Below are positions 8,718 through 18,046 of a DNA stretch of 31,272 bases, piece by piece (the stretch's first letter is position 1; every line of letters begins with the position of its first letter). A program made the position numbers and the translations under genes. The notes under the pieces are model-generated. The model was not told the origin of the DNA. It did no database searches and saw only the letters and a program-made list of their open reading frames with translations. Source of the stretch: CAWUJK01 sp963922865 (GTDB lineage Bacteria > Patescibacteriota > Gracilibacteria > BD1-5 > UBA6164); contig CAWUJK010000014.1 of the NCBI GenBank assembly GCA_963922865.1, forward strand, positions 1 through 31,272. Reading direction: 5' to 3'.

Positions 8718-9107
8718 TTAACGCTTAGACCATTGCATAGATTTTCTAGCTTTGTGTAATCCAGGTTTCTTTCTTTCAACTTTTCTAGAATCACGAGTCA
8801 ACAGTCAAGCTTCTTTTAAAATTGGTCTTAAAGAGCTATCTTTTGTAACTAAAGCTCTTGCTATCCCATGCCTAATAGCTTGTGCTTGAGCTGATTCTCA
8901 TGATCATGCAACATTAACCTCCAAATAAAAACTGTCTTTAAGTTTAGTGATTTTTAAAGGACTATAAATAATATCAAACAAATCAGATCTAGATACATAA
9001 CTAGAAATTTCTTTTCAGTTTATAGTATCTTTTCATTTTCATTCAAAAAGCTTAACTTGTGCAGAAGCTGTTTTTCTTTTTCAGATACAGTAAGTGTATT
9101 TACTCAT
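8718..9107 (-). CDS. rpsI: Small ribosomal subunit protein uS9
   Basis: A 129-residue S9: MSKYTYCIGKRKTASAQVKLFEGKGKDTING at the N-terminus, VNVAGSGESAQAQAIRHGIARAL in the middle, and the long basic tail RDSRKVERKKPGLHKARKSMQWSKR. That tail threads toward the P-site tRNA, and its final Lys-Arg is conserved. It follows rplM by 14 bp, the usual rplM-rpsI pair. Confidence 0.96.
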
Positions 9108-9121
9108 AAATAAATTTTAAA

Positions 9122-9553
9122 TTATAATTTTATTGTAATTGGTTTTTGTGAAGAAAAAGTGTGTTCTTCTCAAACAAATCATTTTAATCTAGACAACATA
9201 GATTTTCTTAATTTATTTTTTGGGAGCATCCCAGAAACAGCTAATTCTAAAGCTTTTAAAGGTTTTTTTGTAAGCATATCCTCAAGGGGAGTTTCTTTTA
9301 ATCATCAAAGATAACCTGTATGTCTATAATAAATTTTATCTGTAATTTTTCTACCAGTAACATTAAATTTATCTGCATTAAGTACAATTACATAATCTCC
9401 ATTATCTACATAAGGAGCAAAGTCAACTTTATTCTTTCATTTAAGAATAACAGCTATTCTAGTGGCAATCCTACCTAAAGTTTGACCTTTAGCATCAATA
9501 ATATACCATTTTCTTTCATCACCTTTAATTTGTTTAGGCATTATAGTTTTCAT
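9122..9553 (-). CDS. rplM: Large ribosomal subunit protein uL13
   Basis: A 143-residue L13: RKWYIIDAKGQTLGRIATRIAVIL, DFAPYVDNGDYVIVLNADKFNVTGRK, KIYYRHTGYLGGLKETPLEDML, and VSGMLPKNKLRKSMLSRLKWFVGEEH. Two in-frame ATGs are possible. I chose the upstream one (MKTIMPKQ...) because it matches the MKT start common in L13; the alternative at 9541 loses four residues. rpsI follows closely and rplQ precedes by 26 bp. Confidence 0.95.
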
Positions 9554-9579
9554 TGTTGTGAAGTTTTTTATAAATATAA

Positions 9580-9942
9580 CTAAATTAATTCTAATTTAAC
9601 AAGTTTTGCATTATCTCCATCTCTATATTTTATAGGAGTTATTCTAGTAAAACCTGAGGTTTTATCTCATTTATATTTTGGTGCAACATTTTTAAATAAC
9701 TCTAAAGAAGATTCTTTAGTGTAAATAACAGCATTGGCAATCCTTATTGCATTCATTTCATCTTTTGTGTTAACAACATTTATTAATTTATCAATCATAG
9801 GAATAATTGATTTTGCTTTTTTTTCAGTAGTTTTGATAGATTTATGAATAAATAAAGAGGTAACTAGGTTTCTCTTCATCGCATCTCTATGTGCAAAACT
9901 TTTGTTATTAAACTTAAGATGTTTTTTAACTCTATGTCTCAT
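9580..9942 (-). CDS. rplQ: Large ribosomal subunit protein bL17
   Basis: A 120-residue L17: MRHRVKKHLKFNNKSFAHRDAMKRNLVTSLFIHKSIKTTEKKAK (the diagnostic N-terminus), then IANAVIYTKESSLELFKNVAPKYKG and FTRITPIKYRDGDNAKLVKLELI. It sits downstream of rpoA as in nearly all bacteria and is 26 bp from rplM. Confidence 0.96.
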
Positions 9943-10020
9943 TTTAATAATAATTAATAACTATGTAAATAATAAATAATTTAAAGTGTATCAATAATAC
10001 AATTTATCTCTTACTTCAGC

Positions 10021-11001
10021 CTAATCATCTCAAAGTAGACCAAGACCTCTTTCAGCTAAAGCATCTCTAATTTCAGTCATTGCTTTTTTACCAAATCATT
10101 TAATAGATGATAGTTTCGTTTCAGTACATTTAGTAAGTTGTTCAACCGAAAGTATAGATCAATTTATAAGAGCATTTAATGTTCTTGGCGAAAGTCACAT
10201 AATCTCAATTGGTGTATATGTTTCTTTTTCCAACTCAACTTTTATTTCTTCTTTTTCTTTTTCAAGTAAATTTTTAACATCTGATATAAAACCTCATTCA
10301 ACTTGTAATCATTTTTCATTGAATAAACCAAAATATGAATTTAACATATTAGCTGAAAATTTAACAGCATCAACAGGTGTTATAGTTCAGTTAGTTAAAA
10401 CTTCTATTTTCAAACTCTCTAGATTTGATATATCTCAACTTCTTGTTTTTTCTATTTCATACTTTACATTTAGTACAGGAGAAAAGTTCGCATCAACGAG
10501 TAAAACATTAATATCTTGTTCAGCTTCTTTCAAATCTTCAACACTTTTATATCCCACATTTTTTTCTATTCTTATTTCTATATCAATTTCCAATCAATTT
10601 TTATCTATTTCAGTTATATACAGGTCTTTATTCAAAATTTTTACTCAACTAGGAGTATTTATATCACCAGCTTTTACTACTCAAGCTGTATTTTTACTCA
10701 ATCTAATCCACTCCACTCACTCTTGCTTTTTCTCTATAATTAATTCTTTTAAGTTTAGTATCAAATCAAGTACGCTATCTTTTATTCAAGGTAGAGTTGA
10801 GTATTCATGAGATACTCATTTGACTTTTATTCAAGTAACTTTTGTACCTGGAAGACTAGATAATAGTACTCTTCTTAAAGAGTTTCAAAGAGTTACACCA
10901 TAACCTCTTGGAAGTGGCAAAACTTCAAATAGTGAAGTGTTTTTTTCCAAATCTTTTTGAGATATTTTAGGAACTCAGATTAGTTCATGAATAATATGCA
11001 T
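10021..11001 (-). CDS. rpoA: RNA polymerase alpha subunit
   Basis: A 326-residue alpha subunit. The N-terminal dimerisation domain shows LPRGYGVTLGNSLRRVLLSSLPGTKVTGIKVKGVSHEYSTLPGIKDSVLDLILNLKEL and the later VDANFSPVLNVKYEIE and EVLTNGTITPVDAVKFSANML. After a charged linker (KEKEEIKVELEKE) comes the CTD with ELGLSPRTLNALINGSILSVEQLTKCTETKLSSIKGFGKKAMTEIRDAL, although the usual 'IEeLelS' lead-in reads IEIMGLS here. All key glycines are TGA. It sits in the standard rpsD-rpoA-rplQ order. Confidence 0.97.
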
Positions 11002-11037
11002 ATTTTTTTGCGTTAAGAAAGTAACATATAGTTTTTA

Positions 11038-11661
11038 CTATTTAGAGTAAAATTCAACAATTTTTTGTATATCAATAATTTGTTCAAAATCGTCTTTCTC
11101 TGGTAATGCATTAATTGTAATTTTTAGGCTATTAGCATCAATATCTATCCATTTAGAGTTGGTAATCTTACCCTTATTTGCTTTTGCAAATTCTTGTAAT
11201 TCTGAGGCCAAACTTTTATAAAGAGTGCTCTCTTTTACTCTATCTCTAAGCTCAATCACATCTCAAATTTTCAAACTTATTGAAGGAACGCTAACTTTCA
11301 CTCAATTAAGTTTAAAATGAGCATGAGAAACAAATTGTCTAGCTTGTATTCTAGTTCTAGCAAAGTTAGATCTATAAACTATATTATCAAGCCTAAGCTC
11401 TAAAAGTCTCAACATTTTTTCTCAAGTAGTTCAAGAAGCATTAGATTTTTGAGCCTTTTTAAAATAAGAAGAAAATTGTTTCTCTGAAAGCCCAAACATT
11501 CTTTTTGCTAATTGTTTTTTTCTTAATTGTGTACCAAACTCACTAGATTTTCTAGATTTCAGTGGAGCTCTTTTTGATTTACTTAAATCATACTTTTCAG
11601 TACCAAAAAGGTTTATCCCCTCTCTTCTACACAATTTTTTCTTTGGTCAAGTATATCTCAT
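11038..11661 (-). CDS. rpsD: Small ribosomal subunit protein uS4
   Basis: A 207-residue S4 with N-terminal MRYTGPKKKLCRREGINLFGTEKYDL, then FGTQLRKKQLAKRMFGLSEKQFSSYF, and the S4 RNA-binding domain LRLLELRLDNIVYRSNFARTRIQARQFVSHAHFKLNGVKVSVPSISLKIGDVIEL. S4 is a primary 16S-binding protein, and in other bacteria it represses the alpha operon by binding its mRNA leader. It has only one N-terminal Cys, so it belongs to the zinc-free form. Confidence 0.96.
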
Positions 11662-11715
11662 AAGATAAATAATAATTAGTATTTAATAATGAATAAATTA
11701 AATTTTCACTGTATT

Positions 11716-12108
11716 TTATAGTTTTCTTAATTTTTTCTTTCTACATCCATTGTGTGGGACTGGAGTTATATCAAATATAGAATTTATTTCAACTCATCCA
11801 GAAAGCAATCATCTAATCGCTTGTTCTCTTCAAACTCAAATTCATTTTACATAAACAGTAAGTTCTTTAACTCAGTGCAGAGTTACAGCTTTTGATATAG
11901 CTTGTTCTGCAATAACTTGAGCAGCATAAGGAGTAGCTTCTCTAGCTCACTTAAATCAAGCGCTTCATCATGTAGCCCAAGTCAACGCATTTCATTTTTC
12001 ATCAGTAATAGTAACTATAGTATTATTAAATGAAGCTTGAATATGAGCTTGTGCTTTTTCTATAATGTTTCTAGTTTTTTTGCTTTTTTTTGGGGTAGTA
12101 TTTACCAT
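11716..12108 (-). CDS. rpsK: Small ribosomal subunit protein uS11
   Basis: A 130-residue S11: AQAHIQASFNNTIVTITDEKGNALTWATGGSAGFKGAREATPYAAQVIAEQA, then VKGIGVGREQAIRGLLSGGVEINSIFDITPVPHNGCRKKKLRKL. The DxTPxPHNGCR end is diagnostic. S11 helps form the mRNA exit path of the 30S platform. Lies between rpsM and rpsD in the usual order. Confidence 0.97.
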
Positions 12109-12130
12109 GTTTTAAAAACTTAAATTATAA

Positions 12131-12499
12131 TTACTTTTTCTTCCCTGCTATTGCTACGGATTTTCATTTTCTTGTTCTAGCATTAGTTTTGGTAGATTGT
12201 CATCTAACTGGAAGTCTATTTCTATGTCTTATTCATCTATAACATCTAATTTCTTGCAATCTCTTTATGTTAGATGTAACTAGCCTTCTCAAATCTCATT
12301 CAACAGTGTGGCTATCTTTAATTTCATCTCTAATTAAATCTAGTTGTTCTTCTGAAAGAGTTTCAATTTTAGCTGTTTTTTCTACACCAACTTTATCTAA
12401 GATTTTTATAGCAGTACTTCTTCCAATACCATATATATATGTTATTGCAATTTCCGCATGTTTACCTTTTGGTAAATTAACTCCAGCAATTCTTGCCAT
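12131..12499 (-). CDS. rpsM: Small ribosomal subunit protein uS13
   Basis: A 122-residue S13: MARIAGVNLPKGKHAEIAITYIYGIGRSTAIKIL, then LRRLVTSNIKRLQEIRCYRGIRHRNRLPVRGQSTKTNARTRKGK. The YRGIRHR-LPVRGQ-T-TNARTRKG block is diagnostic, and its glycines are TGA apart from the first helices. S13 forms the intersubunit bridges with the 50S. The upstream third uses GGT/GGA glycine, so the standard code would end the protein early. Confidence 0.97.
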
Positions 12500-12570
12500 A
12501 TTTTCAATATAATTAATAGTTAATATAATTAATGAACAGTTTTTGTTTAAAAAAACTATGTCCTAATTTT

Positions 12571-12684
12571 TTATCATTGTCTTTGCTTATGTTTAGGGTT
12601 ACTACAAATAACTCTAACAATTCCTTTTCTTTTAACAATTTGACAATCTGAACAAATTGGTTTAATAGACGCTCTTACTTTCAT
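12571..12684 (-). CDS. rpmJ: Large ribosomal subunit protein bL36
   Basis: A 37-residue L36: MKVRASIKPICSDCQIVKRKGIVRVICSNPKHKQRQG. It holds the zinc ribbon ligands (CxxC, then C and H near the end), so it is the zinc-binding C+ form. The final glycine is TGA and is followed directly by TAA, a neat illustration of the recoding: L36 ends in RQG in many bacteria. Confidence 0.95.
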
Positions 12685-12755
12685 AAATTTCTTACTTAAA
12701 AATTATTGTAATATTTTTGGTGGTTTGTGTATTGTATGTTAGTATTCAAAAATTT

Positions 12756-12986
12756 TTATTTATTCCTAAATGTAATTCTTCATTTTGTTAAATCATAGGG
12801 CGTTAATTCTACTTTAACTGTATCTCACTCAATAAGCCTAATATTATGGTTTCTCATTTTTCAGCTAAGATATCAATTGATAATCCCTCATCAAAAATCA
12901 TCTGGCAATTGAATTTCAAAAACCAGACCAGGTAAAGCTTTAATGATTACTCATTCTACTTCTATTTTATCTTCTTTACCAGACAT
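12756..12986 (-). CDS. infA: Translation initiation factor IF-1
   Basis: A 76-residue S1-like OB-fold protein: MSGKEDKIEVEGVIIKALPGLVFEIQLPDD, then GYLSGKMRNHNIRLIEGDTVKVELTPYDLTKGRITFRNK. The SGKMRxxxIRxxxGDxVxVExxPYDLTKGRI pattern is IF-1. IF-1 blocks the A site during initiation. It is the first gene of the long ribosomal operon, followed by rpmJ after 71 bp. It has an insertion of a few residues (GGGIINGY) compared with typical 72-residue forms. Confidence 0.95.
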
Positions 12987-13022
12987 ATTTAAGATGTATA
13001 TTTATAAATAAATAGCCTTGTC

Positions 13023-13050
13023 ATTATATGAAGATAATTTTAAATGCAAA
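13023..13050 (-). promoter_or_regulatory. Candidate promoter of the infA-rpmA operon
   Basis: On the minus strand TTTGCA (13045-13050) and TATAAT (13023-13028) are 16 bp apart, placing transcription start near 13016, about 30 bases before the infA ATG. No other gene could be served by it. The remaining 176 bp up to the ABC permease gene show no gene. Confidence 0.4.
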
Positions 13051-13226
13051 TCTTTTTTTAAGTTTTTTCTTTTAATGGGATCAGTATTTTTACAAACTAA
13101 TATAATTTATCAGGTTATAATATTTTATTGATTTAAAATTTCAGTCCACAAATTTATCCATATATAAAACAATTTTTCCTAAATAAATTTCTCTTTTTTA
13201 TATATTTTCATTACAAATAAAAATAA

Positions 13227-13982
13227 TTAATTTTTTATTCCTCTACCTTTTTTCATCAAAATAAATACTAAAGTATACAACAATACTAAAAATACTAACA
13301 GTATAGTTATAGAAATTCATATTTTGACATCACTAATTCATATAAAAGCATACCTCAATCAATTAATCATATATAAAACTGGGTTAAATTTACTTATTTC
13401 TTGCCAAAATGGCGATAACATATCTATAGAGTAAAAAACTCATCATAAGTATATAAGTGGAGCAATAACAAAGCTAGGTATGATATTAACATCATCAAAA
13501 CTTTTTGCAAATATTCAATTTAACAATCAAGCTAAAGAAAATACAGCTGATGTTAAAAATATAAATAATATCGTATAAAAGTAATTATAAACTGTGATAT
13601 CTATGATAAATGAAGATACTATAAAAACAAATGCTCAAACAAGTGTTCCTCTAGTCATTCAGGCTAGACAGTATCATAATATTATTTTGTTGTAAGTCAT
13701 TGGCGAAACAAGTATTTCTTCTAAATTTTTAAACATTTTAGATGAAAAAAAACTAAATGAGCTTAGAGCGTAACTTCACATTATTATAGACATCATTAAA
13801 AGTCATGGAAATATGAAATCCATATAGCTTACTCCTGAATCAAGTTTTATTTGATCTCAAATAAATTTTCAAAATATCAAAATATATAAAACTGCTGTAA
13901 TGACTGGTGGTAGTAGAGTTTGTTTCCAAATTTTTAAAAATCCTTTAATTAATTTTAATGTAAGTGTAAATAAATCTATCAT
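13227..13982 (-). CDS. ABC-2 type transporter, permease subunit
   Basis: A 251-residue integral membrane protein with about six hydrophobic segments. It starts MIDLFTLTLKLIKGFLKIWKQTLLPPVITAVLYILIFGKFIGD, contains GVSYMDFIFPGLLMMSIIMGSYALSSFSFF, KNLEEILVSPMTYNKIILGYCLAGMTRG, and the late FNPVLYMINGLRYAFIGISD. These match ABC-2 exporter permeases (YadH/DrrB-like, lipid, polysaccharide or drug export). The ATPase gene is immediately upstream with only a 2-bp gap, so the pair forms one exporter. Substrate unknown. Confidence 0.88.
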
Positions 13983-13984
13983 TA

Positions 13985-14893
13985 TTATTTTGTTAGACGA
14001 GTAAATAGTTGTTCTAGTCTAGAACTCTCATTTTTAAAACTAGATATTTCAATAAAGTATTTATCAAAGTCTTTAACTAATTGGTTAATTGACTGATTTT
14101 CCTTTAAGTGTATTTTAATTTCTGTGTCATTTAATATTTGTGATTTATATTTTTCTTTTAAAACTAAAGGTAGTTTCTCAGTTTTTTCTTTAGTGTCTAA
14201 AATAATAATTTCTTCATCTAAACTTTTTAAAAGATTTTTAGTGCTTGTATTTTTTATTATTTTTCAATCGCTTATAATAGCTAGATTTTGACAAAGTGCC
14301 TCAACTTCTTCCAAATAATGAGTTGTGAGAAGTATGGTTACTCAATTTTTATTAAGTCTTCTTAAAAATGACCGCGTACTTTTTCTAAGTTCTACATCTA
14401 TTCAAGCTGTTGGTTCATCAAGTATCAAAAGTTTTGGTTCATGAATTAATGCTCTAACTATCATTAATCTTCTTTTCATTCATCATGATAGTTCTCTTAT
14501 TTCGTTGTTTCTTTTATCCCACAATCATAATTCTTTTAAGTATTTTTCAGTTCTTTTTTTAGCTACTCTACCAGAGATTCAATAATATCATGCCTGTTCT
14601 ACTGGTACATCTTTAACTTTTGAAAATATGTTAAAGTTAAATTCCTGAGGGACTATTCAAATACATTTTTTAGCTGAAGAAAAATCATCATCTATATTGT
14701 AGTTAAAAACTTTTATTTTTCATGAGTTTTTTTTAACTAAGTCTGTAATTATTCAAATAAGGGTTGTTTTTCATGCTCAATTATATCATAATAAAGCAAA
14801 AAAATCTCCGGATTCTATATCAAAACTAACTCATTTTAAAACTTTTTTATTTGAGTAGTTTTTTATTAGGTCTTTTATAACAAGTGCTTTCAT
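13985..14893 (-). CDS. ABC transporter ATP-binding subunit
   Basis: A 302-residue ATPase: Walker A GYNGAGKTTL (both glycines of the loop and one more are TGA), Q-loop VPQEFNFNIF, signature LSGGMKRRL, Walker B LLILDEPTAGID, and the switch His in LLTTHYLEEVE. A C-terminal ~90-residue extension (DEEIIILDTKEKTEKLPLVLKEKY...) is as seen in DrrA/YadG-type exporter ATPases. It partners the permease encoded 2 bp downstream, hydrolysing ATP at the inner face of the membrane to drive export. Confidence 0.93.
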
Positions 14894-14897
14894 TTTT

Positions 14898-15908
14898 TTA
14901 TTTTTTTCAAATTAAATTTTTTTCTCAAATTTCTGATATTTTTAATATGTCTTTGTCTATTATTTCAAATCTTTTGAGTGCTGAGTTATAATGATTATAA
15001 ATTGTATCTAGGCTTTTTCAAATTTTTAAAAAATCGTTTGAGTATTTATTTAGGTCTTTTTCTAGTTTATCTACATGTTTTAATATTTCTTTTGCTTTTT
15101 CTTCTATTTTTAAGGATCTTAGTCATTGTATAACTGTTTGTAGGTAAGCATAAAAACTGGATGGTGAACATATTATTACTTTTTTAGAAAATGCATATTG
15201 CATAAGTTTTTTTGTTTTTAGTGTTCATATTTTTGATATGAATAAATCATAATAAAGTCATTCTGCTGGTATTAACATAAAAGCAAAATCTACTGTAGAA
15301 CTAAAAGTATCTATGTACTTGGATGTGGCTTCTATTTGAGTTTTTATATCTCTTTCCAAGTTACTTGAATATAGTTTTATAGATGTTTCGTCTTTTGTTT
15401 TTATGAGTTTTTCATAATTATCATGTGGAAATTTAGAATCAATGGGGATTATTTTATCTCATATAAATAATGCTGCGTCTACATATCAATCTCAAAGTTT
15501 ATGTTCTAGTTTATATTGGTCTTCATTAAATATATTTTCAAGTAATTCTTTCAAAAAATATTCTCATAGGTTTCATCTTTGTTTTGGGTTTTTTAATATA
15601 TTTTCCAGTCATTCTAATTGTCATCATATGTCTCTTATTTGTTTAGTTTCTTCTTGTAATTGTGTCATTTTTTTTGTCAATTCTTCAATTGTTTTATTTG
15701 AGTTATGGGATATTTTTGAGTTTATTTCAAAATTTTTACTTATTTTTTCGTCTAGGTTTTTTGATATATGAAATAAGTGGTCTTGTATTAATTTAGATGA
15801 ATTATCTTTAGTGTTTTCTTTTTTCTTTAGTAATAAAAATATAGCAAAAATAAGGAGTAAGGCTATTATTATGAGTATCAAAAATAGTATGGTTTCTTTT
15901 AGGGACAT
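14898..15908 (-). CDS. rmuC: RmuC family protein (DNA recombination)
   Basis: A 336-residue protein with one N-terminal membrane segment (about residues 7-27, very Leu/Ile-rich), a charged, probably coiled-coil stretch (30-95), then the RmuC domain: RGNLGEYFLKELLENIF, DAALFIGDKIIPIDSKFPHDNYEKL, VDFAFMLIPAEGLYYDLF and KVIICSPSSFYAYLQTVIQGLRSLK. The D...K nuclease-like core (PIDSKFP) is intact. RmuC limits inversion at short inverted repeats and shares the PD-(D/E)XK-type fold. It ends 4 bp before the ABC ATPase gene, so it may be co-transcribed with the exporter. Confidence 0.9.
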
Positions 15909-16083
15909 TTATATTTTTTTAAAATGGATAAATAATTAAGTGTTTTTAAGTAAAAAATTAATTTTAAAATAGGTCTATTTATAATTTCAAATAAAAGGGA
16001 TAAATACAAATTTAGATAAATAATTTAATCAATATAAGTCAAAGACTCAATACAAACTTGATCAAAAAGATTCGTGTTTATGG

Positions 16084-16107
16084 TTCAAAGGGCTTTAGCC
16101 CTTTGAA
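16084..16107. repeat. Perfect hairpin, 10-bp arms with 4-nt loop
   Basis: TTCAAAGGGC (16084-16093) and GCCCTTTGAA (16098-16107) are exact inverted repeats around TTTA. It is the most GC-rich spot of the intergenic region. There is no T-run on either side, so it is not a standard intrinsic terminator; it may be an RNA processing signal or a REP-like element. It lies ~130 bp beyond the end of the AMMECR1 gene. Confidence 0.65.
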
Positions 16108-16111
16108 ATTC

Positions 16112-16181
16112 CAAACCATTGGTACAAGACTTTAGACTTTAAATTTTCAAACCATTGGCACAAGACTTTAACCTTTAAATT
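16112..16181. repeat. Two tandem copies of a ~34-bp sequence, 36-bp period
   Basis: Copy one starts at 16112 and copy two at 16148. Both begin CAAACCATTGGYACAAGAC and continue with CTTTA, two variable bases, then CTTTAAATT. About four differences separate them. No spacer of independent sequence lies between, so it is not a CRISPR unit. It sits directly beside the hairpin at 16084-16107. Confidence 0.65.
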
Positions 16182-16239
16182 GATAACATTCAATAATATA
16201 TACAATAAATATACTTAAATAATTATAAAATACAAACTT

Positions 16240-16773
16240 TTATCATAAATCACTGACTACATCAGTCTCAATTTTATAAACCAAATAATTTTTATCATCA
16301 AAATTTTCACCTAATTTTTTTCCTAAAACTGGTATAAAATCTTCTCATGAGATTAAACTACCTGATATATTTGGAAGAATAACACAAGCTTTTTCATAAT
16401 TTGTTTTTATAAGCAAAATACCATTTTTTGTTGGATCAATCTTTTTTATTTCTCAATCATTTAATGGTCTTCATCTATCACTTATTTCATCAATTCTAAC
16501 TTTAATCTCATTTTTTTCATCTAATTTAATTTTTGAAAACCTAGAATCTTGTAAAGCTTGAACGGTATTTTGTATAAGTTCTAAAACCATATTTTCTTCT
16601 ATTTCTTTTATATTTCATGAACTTCCTCTCACAACTCAAGAGATATATAATGTAACAAAAACACTTCCTTTTCTTTCTAAAAGTCAGTTTTGTTTTATTT
16701 CAAGTTCTTCTAGTTTAGGAGTTCTAAGATTTTTAAAATAAAATTCTATTATTTGCTTTACTAAATCTAACAT
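16240..16773 (-). CDS. AMMECR1 domain protein
   Basis: A 177-residue protein. Centre: GLLERKGSVFVTLYISGVVRGSSGNIKEIEENMVLELIQNTVQALQDSRFSKI, which follows the AMMECR1/'AmmeMemoRadiSam protein A' pattern (KGvFVTL..g.LRGCiG...A..aAf.DpRF). Later: NEIKVRIDEIS, GILLIKTNYEKACVILPNI. The cysteine of the usual RGCIG loop is replaced (RGSSG), so if that Cys is catalytic the activity may be altered. No AMMECR1-linked radical SAM or Memo partner is adjacent. The last codon before TAA is TGA (Gly). Function in bacteria is unsettled; cytosolic. Confidence 0.7.
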
Positions 16774-16844
16774 AAGTTTGTTATTAATTTTTAATTTTCT
16801 AACTATTTTTCATAAATTTTTAATAAAATATTTCTAATATAAAA

Positions 16845-17597
16845 CTAAATACTATTTTTTTCTTCTTCTTGTCTTAGGTTTTCTTTTTCTTCATTTTCTA
16901 TTTGATAAAATATATCTCAAATTTGGTCTTGGTTAGTTATTCTATTATAATGAAAATAAGAAAAATCAAATAGTCATTTAAAAAAAACTTGTGAGAGATT
17001 TATAAGTGGTAATAAAAATATCAATGATATAAGTTTTGCGTTTCAAGAACTTAGATTGGAAAAAACCAAAGCTGTTAAAATACACGAAAAGAAAAGTCAA
17101 ACAAAACTTCAATAAACAGAAACTAAAACATATCTATAATTATTTAATATTTCTAATATGAGACTAGTTCAAAATACGGATATTATTGTATGAAATAAAA
17201 AAACAATCATTATGTAATCATAATTTATAAGTCATGCATAAATATAAACAGGTACGATAAAAACATATGTAAGAAAAGTAAAAAACGCTATTTGTCCTAA
17301 AATAATTATATTTTTTTTATATCTTTCCGGAGAAGCAAAATTTAGAAAAAAATATGTTATAAACACTGTGATACTTGTGGATAAAAAAGTCAAAACTGAT
17401 AAGACTAGAGGGAAAATAGAGTTAAGTTCTCCTGCTCAAGTCCTAGCGCTAGAAAAGGTATTTCATATATCTAGAAAAGAGGAAATAGCAAAAACTAAAA
17501 TAATAAGCACTATAGAACCAAATATTGCTGAAATTAAAGCTCAAAGTGATATTATTCAAAGATCTTTTAATTCTAATTTTGGTGGTCAAAAACTCAT
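16845..17597 (-). CDS. Polytopic membrane protein, unknown function
   Basis: A 250-residue protein with about six hydrophobic segments: residues ~16-40 (LGALISAIFGSIVLIILVFAI), ~63-88, ~100-122, ~130-150, ~160-182 and ~190-208. It ends in a highly charged Glu/Lys-rich cytosolic tail (YQIENEEKENLRQEEEKNSI). No family is recognised. It follows lspA with a 2-bp gap, so it is part of the mtaB-lspA transcript. The TGA codons fall mostly inside or at the edges of membrane segments, as glycine would. Confidence 0.7.
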
Positions 17598-17599
17598 AT

Positions 17600-18046
17600 T
17601 TATTTTTTGTTTTTAAATAAAATATATAGATAAATAATAGCTCAAATAGTTATGAAAATATCTGCTAAATTAAATACTGAGAAATATTTAATTCATATAA
17701 AATCAATAACTTTAGAGTTAAATAATCTCTCAATTCAGTTTCAAATTGCTCAAGCTAATATTAATCAAAAACTTAAATCTAGCAATTTTAAATTTTTTAG
17801 GATTTTTTTCTCTAAAAAATAGTAATAAAAAATACCAAATATCAAAATTATTGTTATATATTTTAAATATGGAATTTGTATACTAAAAGCTATACCTGTA
17901 TTTTCACTATATTTCAAAAAAACTAAATCAGAAAAAATATTGATTTGGTTTTGTAAATATTTAAAAGCTATGATTTTTGTTAGTAGATCTAAACCTACTC
18001 AAAAAATTATTGTTATATAAAACATATTTAATTTATCAATTTTCAT
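17600..18046 (-). CDS. lspA: Lipoprotein signal peptidase (signal peptidase II)
   Basis: A 148-residue four-helix membrane aspartyl protease. It shows LDLLTKIIAFKYL (helix 1), VFLKYSENTGIAFSI (conserved NTGxAFS), LILAGAIGNGIERLFNSKVIDFIGI (GNxxDR-like region, with E-R here, and the first catalytic Asp in VIDF), and FSVFNLADIFITIGAIIYL (second catalytic Asp in NLADIF). It cleaves prolipoproteins before the lipidated Cys at the outer face of the membrane. Its start overlaps the end of the mtaB-like gene by 19 nt, visible only in code 25. A likely substrate, the lipoprotein at 28312-28812, is in this same window. Confidence 0.92.

Larger units (their letters stand above)
15909..16239. other. Gene-free stretch with hairpin and direct repeat
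   Basis: No coding sequence is seen on either strand here. It holds a perfect 10-bp inverted repeat (16084-16107) and two copies of a ~34-bp sequence in direct tandem with a 36-bp period (16112-16181), listed separately. The rest is plain AT-rich sequence. RmuC starts at its left edge and the AMMECR1 gene ends at its right edge, so both operons read leftward through or from it. Confidence 0.6.

Noticed and set aside
10319..10810. 163-codon plus-strand ORF within rpoA
   Set aside because: Lies antisense to a fully conserved RpoA frame; its translation is Ser/Phe-rich with no recognisable motif, as expected of an antisense shadow.
16112..16181. CRISPR or satellite array
   Set aside because: Only two copies with no unique spacers; too few for either.
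17368..17616. Plus-strand ORF opposite the membrane protein next to lspA
   Set aside because: The minus frame has proper transmembrane segments and tight operon spacing; the plus ORF is a shadow.
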